In this document: piece after piece, positions 1 to 11,219 of the stretch | How positions within the stretch are numbered: position 1 is the first letter of the stretch | Layout: each line of letters starts with the position of its first letter | DNA from: Diadema setosum | Lineage: Eukaryota > Echinodermata > Echinoidea > Diadematoida > Diadematidae | Assembly: GCA_033980235.1 (NCBI GenBank) | Contig: CM067080.1 | Coordinates: forward strand, 3,843,001 to 3,907,000 | Direction of reading: 5' to 3' | Length of the DNA: 64,000 nucleotides | Position numbers and translations under genes: made by a program | Notes under the pieces: generated by a model | What the model saw: the letters and a program-made list of their open reading frames with translations, nothing else | What the model was told of the DNA's origin: nothing | Databases searched by the model: none

Positions 1-153
1 CATCTCGAGATAGCAACTCATGGAAATAAGCACACAAATACTAAACAAAAAAAAAAAAAAAAACCTAAAAATCTAATAATTAAACCGAACGAAAGAGACA
101 CCTTACGCCCGATTTGCTTAAAACTTTCACTAGATGTATATATTAACGGTAAT

Positions 154-365
154 AGTTCGTTATTCCAAAGGTTCGTTAATCCGAAAATGAAAAAAAAAGG
201 TTCTTTATTTCGAAGGTTCGCTAGTACGCACCTTCTCTTTTGTTTTCGGAATAACGAACCTACGGAATAACGAACTTTCGGAATAACACCACAAAATGCT
301 CGGATTTACGAACCCATTTTTAAATTCCGGATTAACGTGATTAAAGAACCTTTGGAAAACCGAAC
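154..365. repeat. Foldback repeat, TTCGTTATTCCGAA family, copy 1
   Basis: The left part has repeated GTTCGTTATTCC and ATCCGAAAATGAAA words. The right part has the inverse words, GGAATAACGAAC and CGGATTAACG, so the copy can fold back on itself. The same words recur near 7.4, 24.1 and 39-40 kb. It is non-coding and probably a non-autonomous DNA element; the superfamily is unknown. Confidence 0.7.
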
Positions 366-370
366 ATCAC

Positions 371-970
371 CCATGATAACTGCTCTATCTGCCTTCGAAG
401 AAACCACATCTATGTTTTTTGGAGCTTCCCTTGTAAACCGAAATATGAAGCTACGCACGACGTGCATTTCCAGTGCAAGATGATGCTAGGGAGCACCACG
501 GTCGATGTGTCTTACTGCATAGCATGTTGGCGCCACTCGATTACCATAAAATGTTCCCCTTCACAAATGACAAATATACGCTCTATGCATGGCTGACACG
601 CCGTGTCATGCGTAATCATTTATCTCGATATCACGTATGCCACTTATACGGCATATTTCATGGCTCGAGGAGCAGACGATATAGGGAGGAATTACTTCTA
701 ATCTCCAGCTGATGCCGGAATTTTGTGGCGGGATTCGGCATACAACCAGAGAAATGACAAGGGAAGGAGCGGATGGTTGCTATGGAAACTTGTGATCAGC
801 AATGACGAAGGAACGAAGGTTAACAATTGTTAAATAAGTGAGTAGCTGTATCAAAGAATATTTAATCGATTAATATGAATCCAGAAGAGATAATTTAAGT
901 GATTGTATCATAACCTGTCAAACTGAAGAATGAACGAAGAGTATCAAGAGTGGATAAATGGGTTACTGAA
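371..970. other. Gene-free stretch
   Basis: Nothing recognisable. A 79-codon plus-strand open frame at 473-712 has no domain, no splice context and no repeat homology inside the window. Confidence 0.4.
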
Positions 971-1200
971 TTATTCATTACATTGGTAATAACTGAACAA
1001 GTTGACGAAGCATAGTATGCCAAAAATGGAAAACATCAGGTACACGATATGCACTGATTCAATATTATGTTTGCTCCCCATTTTCTTCATGGTAACAGGC
1101 AAATCTAATCCTAAAAGGTTCATCAACCACTGCACTTTCGAAAAAGTCCTATCGCTTGCACCAGCTATATTCATTAGACTCCCGGTTCTGAGTTCCTTAC
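971..1200 (-). CDS. Candidate terminal exon, hydrophobic C-terminus, unknown protein
   Basis: I do not recognise the family. Behind a CAG at 1203-1201, a frame entered with 2 nt runs for 75 codons to a TAA. The first two thirds are polar. Near the end is a hydrophobic run, VYLMFSIFGILCFVNLF, followed by a short polar tail, which would suit a last transmembrane helix. The acceptor is odd because GTAAG overlaps it on both sides, so it could also be read as a donor. It may belong with the minus-strand candidate exons between 1.3 and 9.6 kb, but the phase does not directly fit the 1526-1314 segment. Confidence 0.4.
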
Positions 1201-1313
1201 CTGCTTACCGCAAATCAAATGACACAAAACGTTCTTATTTATTTCATTATTATTATTATTTTTTGCTTACGTAAATTAAGGTCCTTATTCAATAAACCTC
1301 CCACAAGACCAAA

Positions 1314-1526
1314 TCAATAGTAATAGCTATCAGCCTTCGGGTAGATATACATAAGTGTCTTAAACCCACTCGGAGTTTTGTTTTCATCAACCCAAAATGA
1401 AATTGTGACATCTGTATTCACGTAGAAACGATTACCGTAAGTGTTTTGCTCTCGTATAAATCGGAATGCGCTAAAACTCGCAATAGACGTTGAAAGCTTT
1501 TTAAGATCTACAGATGAGCCTACCAG
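1314..1526 (-). CDS. Candidate exon, unknown secreted or extracellular domain
   Basis: A frame of 70 codons opens directly behind a TTTTGTAG acceptor in phase 0 and ends at TGA. The composition looks coding: alternating hydrophobic and polar residues, aromatic positions and a possible N-glycosylation site (NKT). The stretch TDVTISFWVDENKTPSGF resembles the core strands of laminin-G or concanavalin-like sandwiches, but that is only an impression. It lacks an ATG, so a start-to-stop search would miss it. It could be a terminal exon or have an internal donor (GTATAT or GTAATC lie inside). Confidence 0.45.
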   Translation of the reverse strand: MVGSSVDLKKLSTSIASFSAFRFIREQNTYGNRFYVNTDVTISFWVDENKTPSGFKTLMYIYPKADSYYY

Positions 1527-3716
1527 CTACAAAATAGATTAAAGTATAAATTCAATTCCATTTTCAAATTCACTCCAATAAACAGACTAGCACAAGGCGA
1601 ATATAATAAATTATGGAAATGGATTGCATTGAATCAAAATAATCGATTGCACAATCAAGGAAGTACTGGGCTCGCCTTCTTGATACAACAAAGTTTCACA
1701 AAAATTTATTCCAAATTCACCTGTGGATCTTTACAGTTTTATTAGTTTTCACAAAAAGTGATGCTTGTATAAAAAAACAATGCTATGCCATGTACCACGC
1801 AACCTAGCTGATGTTATAGTGTTATCTTGTTATGACTCTCGTTGGTCTTTATAAACAAAATATACATTTTCTTTTTGGTCGATGTTTCTACAAACTTTAT
1901 GCCTTTCTCCCTAAAAGTCATTATTTCTAGGTTATTGTGAGATAGTAGTTGCATCTTATTTCATTTTATTTATGTTTACTTAACAAAACAGGCATACATA
2001 AGAATGTGACTATAATATGACAAGTACAACATAGCAATGTTACCAAGCAAGCAAGCAAGCAAGCAAACAAACAAACAAACAAACAAACAAACAAACAAAC
2101 AACCGAAGTTATCAAATGAAGGGGTTAATGAGAAGACAATGAGTCATATCGAAAACTAACCCCGGGAAAGTAAATACTAGTCAGTGTTTTGTCAATTTTT
2201 TTCTCTCCTTTCTGTGATTTATAACTGACACACAATTTAGTACAAGCACAAACACTCACAAACATATACAAACAATAGATACATAAGCACATTAGGTAAC
2301 ATAATTACGATCATCTTTGTTTATTTCAAAATTCTGCTGGTATTGGATCATTCCTCATTTCGTGAAAATGTGATGGAGCGCGGGTAACGATGACCTTATC
2401 TTCGGTCCCTATATATATTTTTGATGGAACTTTCACCACCCTGTTTGGTTGAGATTTTACTCTCTTTAACAAAGCTGTCTTTATCAGAAAGTGGATCTAT
2501 ACGCAAAAACATGTGCAGTCATTTCCCTATGTATAAGCTAAAGAGGGACCTCGTTTGTGTACAAGTTCAAGAGGCTCGTAGCTTTTAGGAGTGTGAAAAC
2601 GTCTTTAGCTCTTTCCGATGCGTTTCCCCCCTTTGAAAGCTGAGTCAGGTAAGAGGATTGAGACTTTAAAGACATATGCATTTTTCATTTCGAGAAGGAA
2701 TTTCGCTTGCAGGGGGCTTCTCGAAAGGAAGATTTACTCTGTAATGAGTGTATTCAGATGGACGGATGGACGGATAAATGGATATGTTTCCACTGTAGGG
2801 TAAGGATCAACTTGCAATATAGGAAAAGAAATAAAGGCGCTGATAACGACGCTTGAAAATACGGGGAGCTAGGGGGACGGGTAGGGGAGTACGCCCACTC
2901 TGCTGGGGTTTCACACTTACATATTAGAACCGCTTGTAAACGTAACACACGTTCCATGATAATCGAATTAGAATGCTCCGTCAGAAAGCGAAATTTAACT
3001 CACTCTCGTTCTTTTCAAAGACTTTTTTTGTTGCTTACTTGTTGCTTGTCCGTTGTTGTTATAAGTTTTAATGCTTTTATTTGTTTGTTTGAGTGTTTCT
3101 CTATTTGTTTGCTTGTTTATTTGTTTGTTTCATTGTTTTGTTTTGTTTTGTTTTCATATCACGCTTCGCCAACCGACCGGCCGGGGTCTAGAGCTGTTTG
3201 CAGTCCTTCACAATTTGACATCTGAGGCACAATTGAGGTCTTTGAAGCTTGGTTGGGCCTTGATTGTATTCAGTTCCGCCATGGTGCATGTAAAATACAG
3301 TTAGCCTCACCGAAAACGAAAGGTAGGGGAGGAAAATAAGGATCTCCGTATTCATAAAATGCACATTTCCTGCAGGTGCAGCGCACGTCACTAGTGAAGC
3401 GCATTATCAAAAGCCGTCGTGTGCTCAGAGACATTAAAAAAAGAAGAAAAAAAAGTGTGTCTGTGTGTGTGGGGGGGGGGGGCAAAGAGTAAAAGAAAGA
3501 GTGCAGTTAAAATTTGAATATGAGAAGAAGTAACTAGAGAATGTTGAAACGTGTTAATTATAGGAACCTTATCGGAGCCTAATTAGTACTGATCCAAAGC
3601 CGTATAATGCGCACAGTACGATTTGCGCCTACTGGAATACACTGTAGATTGTGGCCCCGGATGTGTAGGAATCGCACCAATTCGCACCAGCCCGATCGAT
3701 GCCGAAGTGGACGTAC
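1527..3716. other. Gene-free stretch with simple repeats
   Basis: Contains an (AAGC)n to (AAAC)n tract at 2045-2102, a T/G-rich run at 3030-3160 (GTTT units) and a short GT/poly-G tract at 3456-3482. Short open frames on both strands here are compositionally driven. No domain or convincing splice chain was seen. Confidence 0.5.
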
Positions 3717-3720
3717 TCAC

Positions 3721-4111
3721 GATGCCATTCTGCTTTCGAATGTGTCCGACTCAATGATAACATACAGTCCGACTAAAGGATAAAATATACTCAAACCCAG
3801 CGACCAATACCGACAGCGAGCGATTTTTCCACAGATAGATCGGAGCGGATCGTTCCCACACTGACAAGATCTCTCTCCCTCGCTGAGCGCAAATATCACA
3901 TTGAACATTGGGCATTAAACACGTCATCACGAACGAGTTTTGTGGTAGTCTGAAACCCCCTTCCATATCATCCAACAAGGTTGTTGTCATATCCAGAGAT
4001 GTATTCTTGCCGAGGTCGCTCAGTGGCAGCCGCCGGTCAACTCGCATTAGGCACGAATCGATTCGGATCGGAAAATAATTAAAGCGAGCGCGGGTCCGAA
4101 CTCCCATCAGG
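3721..4111 (-). CDS. Candidate exon region with two competing frames, possible membrane segment
   Basis: Two readings are possible, and both join in phase to the exon at 5560-5410 by completing an AG|C serine codon. Reading A uses the acceptor CAG at 4114-4112 and runs 120 codons to a TGA at 3751. Reading B uses the acceptor CAG at 3885-3883, is cysteine-containing at first, then hydrophobic (YWSLGLSIFYPLVGLYVII), and ends at a strong GTGAGT donor at 3720-3715. Reading B has the better donor; reading A has the longer open frame. The protein family is not recognised. Confidence 0.4.
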
Positions 4112-4498
4112 CTGCGGCCAGAGGATCAGGGACGACAGATCAACGCACTCACTCCTCCTCGGAAGAATCTCTTCTTGCCCGTTGCGAGGTGATGACAACC
4201 TTCCCACGACAGCAGGAAAAAAAAATAGAGATGCATAAGAACACTGTGGAAAGATATTAACAAAGACATAGAAAGAAAAAACACACACGAAAGAAAACCA
4301 ATAAATAAATGAATAGATGATATAGAATAAATTAGTGAACAAATAAACAAGCAATTAAACAAATAAACAAATAAAAAGATCGATGATGACACAGCTTTAT
4401 GAATAAATGTATGAATGAATGAATACATAATTATGGTCACCAAAAAAGAGAGAAAGATACAAAGGCGGAGGCCAGGGAGATAGAGAAAGAAGAAAAAG

Positions 4499-4754
4499 AT
4501 ATGAAGAGTTTGTTCGCAAAAACCGATAAGTCCATTTTTGAAGATTTTGAATTACCGTCTCTGTCATAAAGTACAAGATAATATCTTTTAAATGATATAT
4601 TGGTCACCACATATAAAGGTACATTTTTGAAGTTATGGTCAAAAGAAGCTAACATTTTCTTATTATTCTCTTTATTTTTCTTGACCTTTAATCGCAAATA
4701 TCTCCATTTGGCAAATATGGACTTATCGGTTTTTGCGAACAAACTCTTCATATA

Positions 4755-4757
<3 letters not shown>
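4499..4757. mobile_element. Palindromic MITE, Tc1/mariner-like
   Basis: The left end ATGAAGAGTTTGTTCGC and the right end GCGAACAAACTCTTCAT are perfect inverted copies; the near-identical arms extend about 40 bp, including CCGATAAGTCCAT. TA dinucleotides flank both ends, as expected of a TA-targeting element. The core of about 170 bp is AT-rich and non-coding. The right end abuts a (TA)n microsatellite. Confidence 0.6.
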
Positions 4758-4806
<49 letters not shown>

Positions 4807-5108
4807 GAGAGTGAGAGTGAGAGATGAATGGCAGGTGTGAGAGAGATATATACCTTAATGATTGAGAGAATGAGAAAGAGATAGGGAGATATGGAAAGAG
4901 GAGCAGATAGCACGAGATATGAATAGAAAGAGGATGATAGGGGGATGGGGATGGCAATGGAGAAGAGGGGGGGGGGGGGAGGAATCCAGCACCAAGACAG
5001 GTAGATAGAGAAAAAGTGAATCTTAGATTTCTCCCGTATATCGTATATCATATAGAGTGTTTGAGGTTTTTCCTATGTGTGTGTGTGTGGGGGGGGGGGG
5101 GGGGGGGG
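4757..5108. repeat. (TA)n, GA-rich and poly-G simple repeats
   Basis: A (TA)n run to 4803 is followed by GAGA-rich sequence and G runs near 4966-4980. A (GT)n tract then runs into a long G tract at 5077-5108. The open frames here are artefacts of the repeats. Confidence 0.8.
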
Positions 5109-5409
5109 CTCGAGCGCCCATACAGGTAGAAAGCGTTCCAGTATATTGAGTGTTTCGGGATTTCCCTTTTTTGAAACGGAATACCGTGCAATAATAATCA
5201 AATCATCAGAAGGGATTCTTTTTTTTCATCTTCTGAAATGAAAAGCCAATCATCAAATTATAAACCTGCCCACGGGATGAAAGGAAGCTCTATGTGGCTG
5301 ATAATGTGACACTTTTGTTGCTTTACTCTTACTTTATATAGTTTCTCTTCTATTCTCTGTATATCGCAAGTGATTGTAGGAAACAAAGAGGTAAAAACAA
5401 AAACGGTAC

Positions 5410-5560
5410 CTCGAAATCTGGAGTGGATCATGACTAGATGCATTGCATTCACAGGGCACAACGACCTCGTTATGCGGCGACGAAATCGGCAACGCCTGAA
5501 CTTGCGATTTGATGCTCGCTAACGACTGCTGAACGGAAAGGACTTCCGAAGTTTTCACAC
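5410..5560 (-). CDS. Candidate internal exon, unknown protein
   Basis: A 151-nt segment lies between an acceptor (TTGCCAG) and a donor (TCGAG|GTACCG) and is open in one frame. It is entered with 2 nt and left with 2 nt. The encoded peptide looks coding: SEVLSVQQSLASIKSQVQAL is heptad-like, and a later CECNASS carries a likely N-glycosylation site and two cysteines. Phases agree with a 39-nt candidate exon upstream (5717-5679) and with either reading of 4111-3721 downstream. No family is recognised. Confidence 0.5.
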
Positions 5561-5678
5561 CTGGCAACCCGTGCCAAAACTTCTGGCGGGAAACGTTTGA
5601 TAATCGCCTTTTAGATGAATGAGTTTCGTGTCATGCTATAACGATATAAGCAACATCGACACTTCAGATTGCACTTAC

Positions 5679-5717
5679 GTGTCCTGATCAAGCGGCAACC
5701 ATGATATCTGGCGATAT
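5679..5717 (-). CDS. Candidate 39-nt micro-exon
   Basis: It lies between GACGCAG and a consensus GTAAGT donor. It is entered with 2 nt, has 12 codons (IARYHGCRLIRT) and leaves 1 nt, which completes an arginine codon with the exon at 5560. The phase fit supports it, but its small size makes chance likely. Confidence 0.3.
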
Positions 5718-5724
5718 CTGCGTC

Positions 5725-7404
5725 ATTCCGATAAGACGATAGAGTCACAGTTCGGCGACACGGAGAATGTTAGAGATGTCGTTGCACCCCTGGGATTTTC
5801 TTCTCGTTGTCTTCCCACGTTGGATCTATCTTTTATTAAGGGCTCAATCAAGGCTGTGTGCAAACTCCCTCCTCCAGAAAACACGCTTTTAGAGAACCTG
5901 GAAAGTTCAGGAAGGTACCCCACTTTTGCCTATTTGTCCTTTTCTTTTTTATTGTTAAAATTTTCCCGGACAGTGTTGGTGTTCATGCCAATGAATTTTG
6001 AGTTGAAGTAGTACAGGGTCTTTGCGACTCATGCTGTCGTGCATAAAGATGGATTCAGATTCTTCCACTTTGAAACTATGTGAACTCGTATGATTAGCTT
6101 GCATATTATATTTCCTTTTTTTTCTGATAAGGTGTAGAAGAGTGTGAGTTCATTGACTGCTTGAGTACTAAACGAGTTCATCAATTTAAGGCTAATGCTT
6201 GTGCCTCAGCTATCGCCAGTTTTTATTGCGTGGAATTCTTCAAATACATTTGGTACTGCTAATCTATTTTTTTTTTTCCAATCGGAGCGATGCATGGAAA
6301 ACACTTCTAATTTTCAAGTATTTTGATTTACCCACGATGATCTATCGGTCATTATTTTGATTCAATTTCATTTAATCTATTTCATTTCCAACAAAAATCC
6401 AATTGCAAATTGACATTTAAAATGCACATAATCACACAATATCAATGCAAATTGGTATGTGTATTTTTTTTTTAACAGACCACTAAAACATTCAAATGTT
6501 ATGCCTCACGAATTGTTAGAGGTTCTTTTTCACTTGACTTTAAAAAAAAAGGCTTAAAAGTTGTCCGACATCCACGAATTGAGATAACGTATGCATACAA
6601 ACCTAATCCAAGTAACAAAATGCGTTCCGAAGGAACAGGTTATTTTGAATATCTCGTTTAATAGGTTCTCAAGGGGGACAGATATTTACATATTCGAATG
6701 TCATAGTATGTTGGTAAGTCGGTCAATCTGAATAATTCCCGCCTTCGAGCGGAGAGGAAGAAGGGGATGTGGCGCCATTAGAACGCGCGCACGTCCCGTG
6801 GTGGTTATCTGGACCGAACCACGCTATTTGTTTGACGTTTGCCGAACTGAATGAACCAACGATATAGCAAGAACGTGACACAGGTATTCAAAGCATGCTT
6901 ATCTCTATCCAAGATCAACGCGAAAACCACAAGAGCTTTCACTACCAGAACCAGGGACGTACGACATCCAAATGAATCTCGGCAGTAGGCCACGTTCAAT
7001 CATGCTTTAAAGGTACTATTTACCCTTTATTGGGAGCAGTGATTTAAAAAAAGAAATGTTCGAGTTATCAGATTTGATGCATATGTACAGGTCAGATGTA
7101 TCACAAAACATCCTAACATAAACAAAATTGCGCCATAAAGCCTAAAGTATAAGGAGATATCACTATTTTTCTCAATAAACCATAACTGTGGACGGTTTAG
7201 TCTATAAAGAGTTTTATTATAACTAATATTGTTCACCTTTTGTATATTTAAGAATACGTAACATTCATTATACTGATTAACATTTTCAAATTGGTTATTT
7301 TTACCCCTATCCCACATTTTAAAACCATTTTGAAGCATTAATGCTGGGTTTTTGTTTCATCTGCAAATGGTAAAAAATGCCTTTAATATATAGTCCATGC
7401 AGGG
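5725..7404. other. Gene-free stretch
   Basis: AT-rich, with no recognised domain. A 60-codon minus frame near 6990-6810 contains a hydrophobic run (LVLVVKALVVFALIL), but no clear splice borders were found. T-rich runs occur near 6265 and 6463. Confidence 0.4.
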
Positions 7405-7625
7405 TGCTGTTCGTTATTCCGAAGGTTCGATATTCCGAAGGTTCGTTATTCCGAAAATGAAAAAGGGTTCGTTTATCCGAACATTTGTGGCGTTATTCCG
7501 AAGGTTCGTTATTCCGAAGATTTGTTCATCCGAAAATGAAATTCGGAAAAACGAACCTTCGGAAAAACGAATCTTCGGACTGAAGAGCCTTAGGAATAAC
7601 GAACCTACGGAATAACGAGCTGTAA
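7405..7625. repeat. Foldback repeat, TTCGTTATTCCGAA family, copy 2
   Basis: Several GTTCGTTATTCCGAAGG units on the left are mirrored by CCTTCGGAAAAACGAA and CGGAATAACGAG on the right. The ends read GGGTGCTGTTCG and CGAGCTGTAACC. CATGC occurs on both flanks and may be a short target duplication. Both strands show 70-codon frames, but these come from the repeat words. Confidence 0.75.
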
Positions 7626-7629
7626 CCTC

Positions 7630-9198
7630 CATGCGCGCCCTTTCTGTAACTTTCTGGTTTTTGTGTTACACTGATGTAATTTCCTTTAGCTGTAAATCCC
7701 GGGATCAGCCATAGAAAGAGCAACGCTCTAATGTTCATCCCCCGCATACTGAGTTGGCTGTTTTCATGTTTTGTTTTGTTGTTTTGTCCAAATGTTGAAG
7801 TACTTTTATCCCGTACATTATTATGTTTTATGTTTTGTCCTTGTATTACCTATGTAATACGCTTGCTTTATCAGATATGGAAATAAACTAAGATGAAATT
7901 AAATGACACTTTACCCTAAAGAGATATAATATACCTTTACATCTTTGTCGACGCTTGCTCGATGTGAAAACAACTAACGCAAATGAGCTGACTTCCAGTG
8001 GTTTCAAAACGGAAAATTACATTCAAACGATCTGATACGTTATGTGAAACATTGATGACATTATTTTAGCCCTCCTCGTCTTCAACAAACAGGCCGATTT
8101 AATGACGTATTCAAATTTATGGATATTCTTGCCTCGAATACATCGAGATGAGCTAATCTGCTCCTTTCATACTGAGTATGTCATCAAACGTTTGTTCCTG
8201 CAGTTAAAAATAAGGGAGAACTGTAAGAAACCATGATCGCCCATATACAGTATAGACCGATAACGGTCTCCACCTGTACACATTAAGATTCGATGAAATG
8301 TAAATGTACTTATATATACATAGTATATTATACACGTAATTATATCTACTTCCTTTGAATACTCTTGTTTATATTTTGATGTTAAAATTGTTGATTTTGT
8401 CGCAATGATTTCATTTGTACAAGTAGAGAAATAAAACAATCTGAAACTTATCGTGAAACTTGAAATAAGATTGCTCGCAAATGCGCACTAACGTCAACAA
8501 TATCGTTAACCCTCTCTGCGTAAGTCTGTCAAATATGCACACATTTCACACACGAACATGTGGATAGGTAATCAAATGTGGCCCCAGAAGGTTAGCCCGT
8601 GGGTTCGGAAAGATCCTCTGCGTGCATACTGTAGGAGGTTGTCATTGGTGGTAGTGGCATTATCTGCGCTAAATGCTAAATATCTTCTTCCCATGCCTGG
8701 AACATATATTCACAGAGGAAGGAGCAATGCTAATAAAGAGCATTTTCAATATGAACTATAAAATCGGGTGATATCTATTAAAAAAAAATGAAATACGAAG
8801 CTGCATTTTTTGAGAAATCACCCGAGATCTGGTCAACATGATTCGACTATACCCATATTTTCCATAATGTAATTATACTATGCCTATGTCATGAACTAGC
8901 CCATCTAACCATTGAACCACATCCTCCGGAAAGCCTCAATGACGTCTAAGGCCCATAAAATTTTACGCAGAAACGGGTTTACGGAAGTTGCCACTTCAAA
9001 ACGTGCTTCTTCTTTCAATGTCTTTCTTTTTGTATTTCTAATCTTTCAATTTTGAATATGATTGATTTTTCAAAATCATGATGGGACATTTGGAATTAAG
9101 TCATTAAACACACTTTTCTTTGACTATTGCCATGATTGCTGTTCAGATATTGTATGTCATCCATAGAAAAGAATGCTACAATCATAATTGTGTATTAC
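7630..9198. other. Gene-free stretch, possible retroelement 3' end
   Basis: At 7740-7900 the TTTTG-rich sequence ends in GGAAATAAACTAAGATGAAATT, which looks like the 3' untranslated end of a plus-strand retroelement. Nothing else is recognised. Confidence 0.3.
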
Positions 9199-9590
9199 CT
9201 GTCGAAAAATATTGATTATACTATCAAATCTATTCATCTTTAACCATGCACTGAATTTCTCGGGCGATGGCCCGTAACGCAAGGATATCGATTGTAAATT
9301 GAACATCACTCGTATAGACTGCGACAGAATTTCTAACCGTGTACCTACCAATCTTACAATCGATAACTGAAATTTATTGTAAGACAAGAAATAATCGATT
9401 TGATGAAAACGTTTCACACCCGAGACGCTCTGCAAATCCATGTTCATAGACATTTTACGTTTCGCTGCAATAAGGTGTGGGTCTTGAACATTGAAGACCA
9501 GAACTGGTAACTCACGACTTATTTGTAATGAATACGGACTCTCGGAAATCGCAACTTTCCCCGCGTATTCTTCAAAGTCGAGCGTCAAAT
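9199..9590 (-). CDS. Candidate 392-nt internal exon, unknown protein
   Basis: This is the longest non-repeat coding-like segment in the first 20 kb. It starts behind TCGCCAG (2-nt entry) and is open for 130 codons, ending in phase 0 at CGACAG|GTAATA. Composition is protein-like: few low-complexity runs, spaced hydrophobics, RELPVLVFNVQDPHLIAAK early and ISLRYGPSPEKFSAWLKM late. No cysteines are present and no transmembrane helix is evident. The acceptor's pyrimidine tract is weak. Family not recognised; it is on the same strand as the other candidates below 6 kb. Confidence 0.5.
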
Positions 9591-9599
9591 CTGGCGAAT

Positions 9600-10595
9600 G
9601 ATTTATTCATACATGTCGTGGAAGTCAGGAGCAAAATAGCCGCGAGGTAAGAAACAAGAGCTGCGTCGTCACAATTGGGAGGTAAAAGAGTGGGGAAAAA
9701 GTATGATCTATGGATGCTACTTGAGAATGATAAACACCGCTAGGAAGGATGACATTTCCCTTGTTTACCGCTCCAGGGCTGTTGATTATCAATACACCGC
9801 ATTTATTCCCATCGTTTTCCTTTATTTTCTTTTTGTGGACATCTAACCATGCAGAAGAGCTGCCGCTATACGCGTGCTCCCTCCGAACTGGTGTGGGAGA
9901 TGTGAAATTTAAAGACGTATGCAGTTATCACCGGTATTTTCTTGCTGAAAACATGCAAGCAGTATAGGCGAGGAAAATATGTATTTTGAGGTTATCGAGA
10001 AGTATGTCACCATTTTACAAGGGTGAATGATGCTGACTATGATTCACAATCGCCATAGTTGATTTTTTTTTTCCCCCGAGGGTGGTGGGGCTGGCTTCAA
10101 CCATTCAGATCTGGGATAGTTTTTTTTTTTTTTTTTTTTTTGAATCTGTAGAATTTTATGTCATCAAATTGTCAACGCTAAATTTTATTGCATGTCATGA
10201 TACTAGTACTATTTGGCAGATATTAAAGAGAGCTGATTAAATTCATTGAATCCAGAAAGAATCAGAATGAAATTTGCTGTAAAAATCTTAGAGAAAAAAC
10301 CAGCAACTTTAATGTTAAAAAATGCTTCGCCAACTTAAGAATTAGTTATAAACCCAGTGATTTGGGGGTTTTCGGAAGAATCTGCAAAAAAAAAAGAAAA
10401 AAAAAAATTGCTGCATTGCTGCATTGCTGCATTCACTCAATCCACATGTATATGAAGATGAACTTGTCCTTTAGTATTTATAGAACATATTAATTAAAGA
10501 AACAACACCAGAATAAAAACAAATATGCTTTTATACGCTTTGTGTGATGGGTAAACGAAAAGAAAATGGTGGATTATTCAGGCTGGCTATATGAC
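9600..10595. other. Gene-free stretch
   Basis: Holds poly-T at about 10121-10141 and a triplicated TTGCTGCA near 10410. The phrase TTGCTGCATTCACTCAAT recurs with one change near 29812, so both may be remnants of one repeat. Confidence 0.35.
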
Positions 10596-10596
10596 A

Positions 10597-10609
10597 CGCA
10601 CACACACAC

Positions 10610-10641
<32 letters not shown>
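10597..10641. repeat. (CA)n microsatellite
   Basis: Imperfect CA repeat. Confidence 0.9.
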
Positions 10642-10643
<2 letters not shown>

Positions 10644-10695
10644 AACAAACCCCCACACACGTGCATATAAACACTGATAAAGATGATCTGAACAC

Positions 10696-10734
10696 AAAAA
10701 AAGTAATTGAAACTCTGCGTTTCAATTACTTTTT
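10696..10734. repeat. Near-perfect short stem-loop
   Basis: AAAAAGTAATTGAAAC and GTTTCAATTACTTTTT are exact inverted copies separated by TCTGC. An RNA from either strand would form a 16-bp stem with a 5-nt loop. No gene lies nearby. Confidence 0.7.
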
Positions 10735-10803
10735 ACTATGAAAAAACACTTACAAAAAAAAAATGCTCCAATTTCATTCGCTTACAACCACTGAATAATC
10801 AAA

Positions 10804-11213
10804 AGAGTCATACAGCTCATTGAGTTAGACAATAAGTGAACAAGGCCCATGAGCTCGACATCAACCGAAATAGGTCCAGGTCCATGAGGTATTACACAGT
10901 CTACGAGCTAGACATTATTATAGCCAAACAAGGCCCATGAACTCGACACCAGGCAAAAGGCCCACGAGCTCGATATTACATCACGAGGCTTAATGTACGT
11001 AGTGTTGAGCTCGTTTTTTTTTTTTTTTTTTTTTTTTGCCTAGTGTCGAACTCTTGAGCCTAATTTGTCTACTGACGAGCTCATGTGCCTCATTTGCCTA
11101 GTGTCTAGCTCATGGGTCTGTTTTACTAAGTGTCTAGCGAGTAGGTCTGTTTGACTTGATGTCTAGCTCGTGGGCTGTAAGATTCTTGGGTGTTGAACTC
11201 GTGGGATGACCCA
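10804..11213. mobile_element. GGGGT-hairpin element, copy A (5'-incomplete)
   Basis: The left part has AAGGCCCATGAGCTCGACA units. The right part, after a poly-T run, has inverse units such as GAGCTCATG and ends GTGGGATGACCC. The usual left end (GGGGTGCACG) is missing, so the copy is truncated or diverged. It shares words with copies at 15.1, 34.0, 45.3-46.7 and 63.5 kb. Confidence 0.6.
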
Positions 11214-11219
11214 CTTCCT

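Noticed and set aside
4437..5051. 204-codon minus frame
   Set aside because: Crosses a MITE, a (TA)n run and GA-rich sequence; no domain.
6805..6999. Minus frame with a hydrophobic run (LVLVVKALVVFALIL)
   Set aside because: No convincing acceptor, donor or phase link to the neighbouring candidates; kept only as a remark.
7397..7747. Mirrored frames on both strands
   Set aside because: Caused by the foldback repeat.
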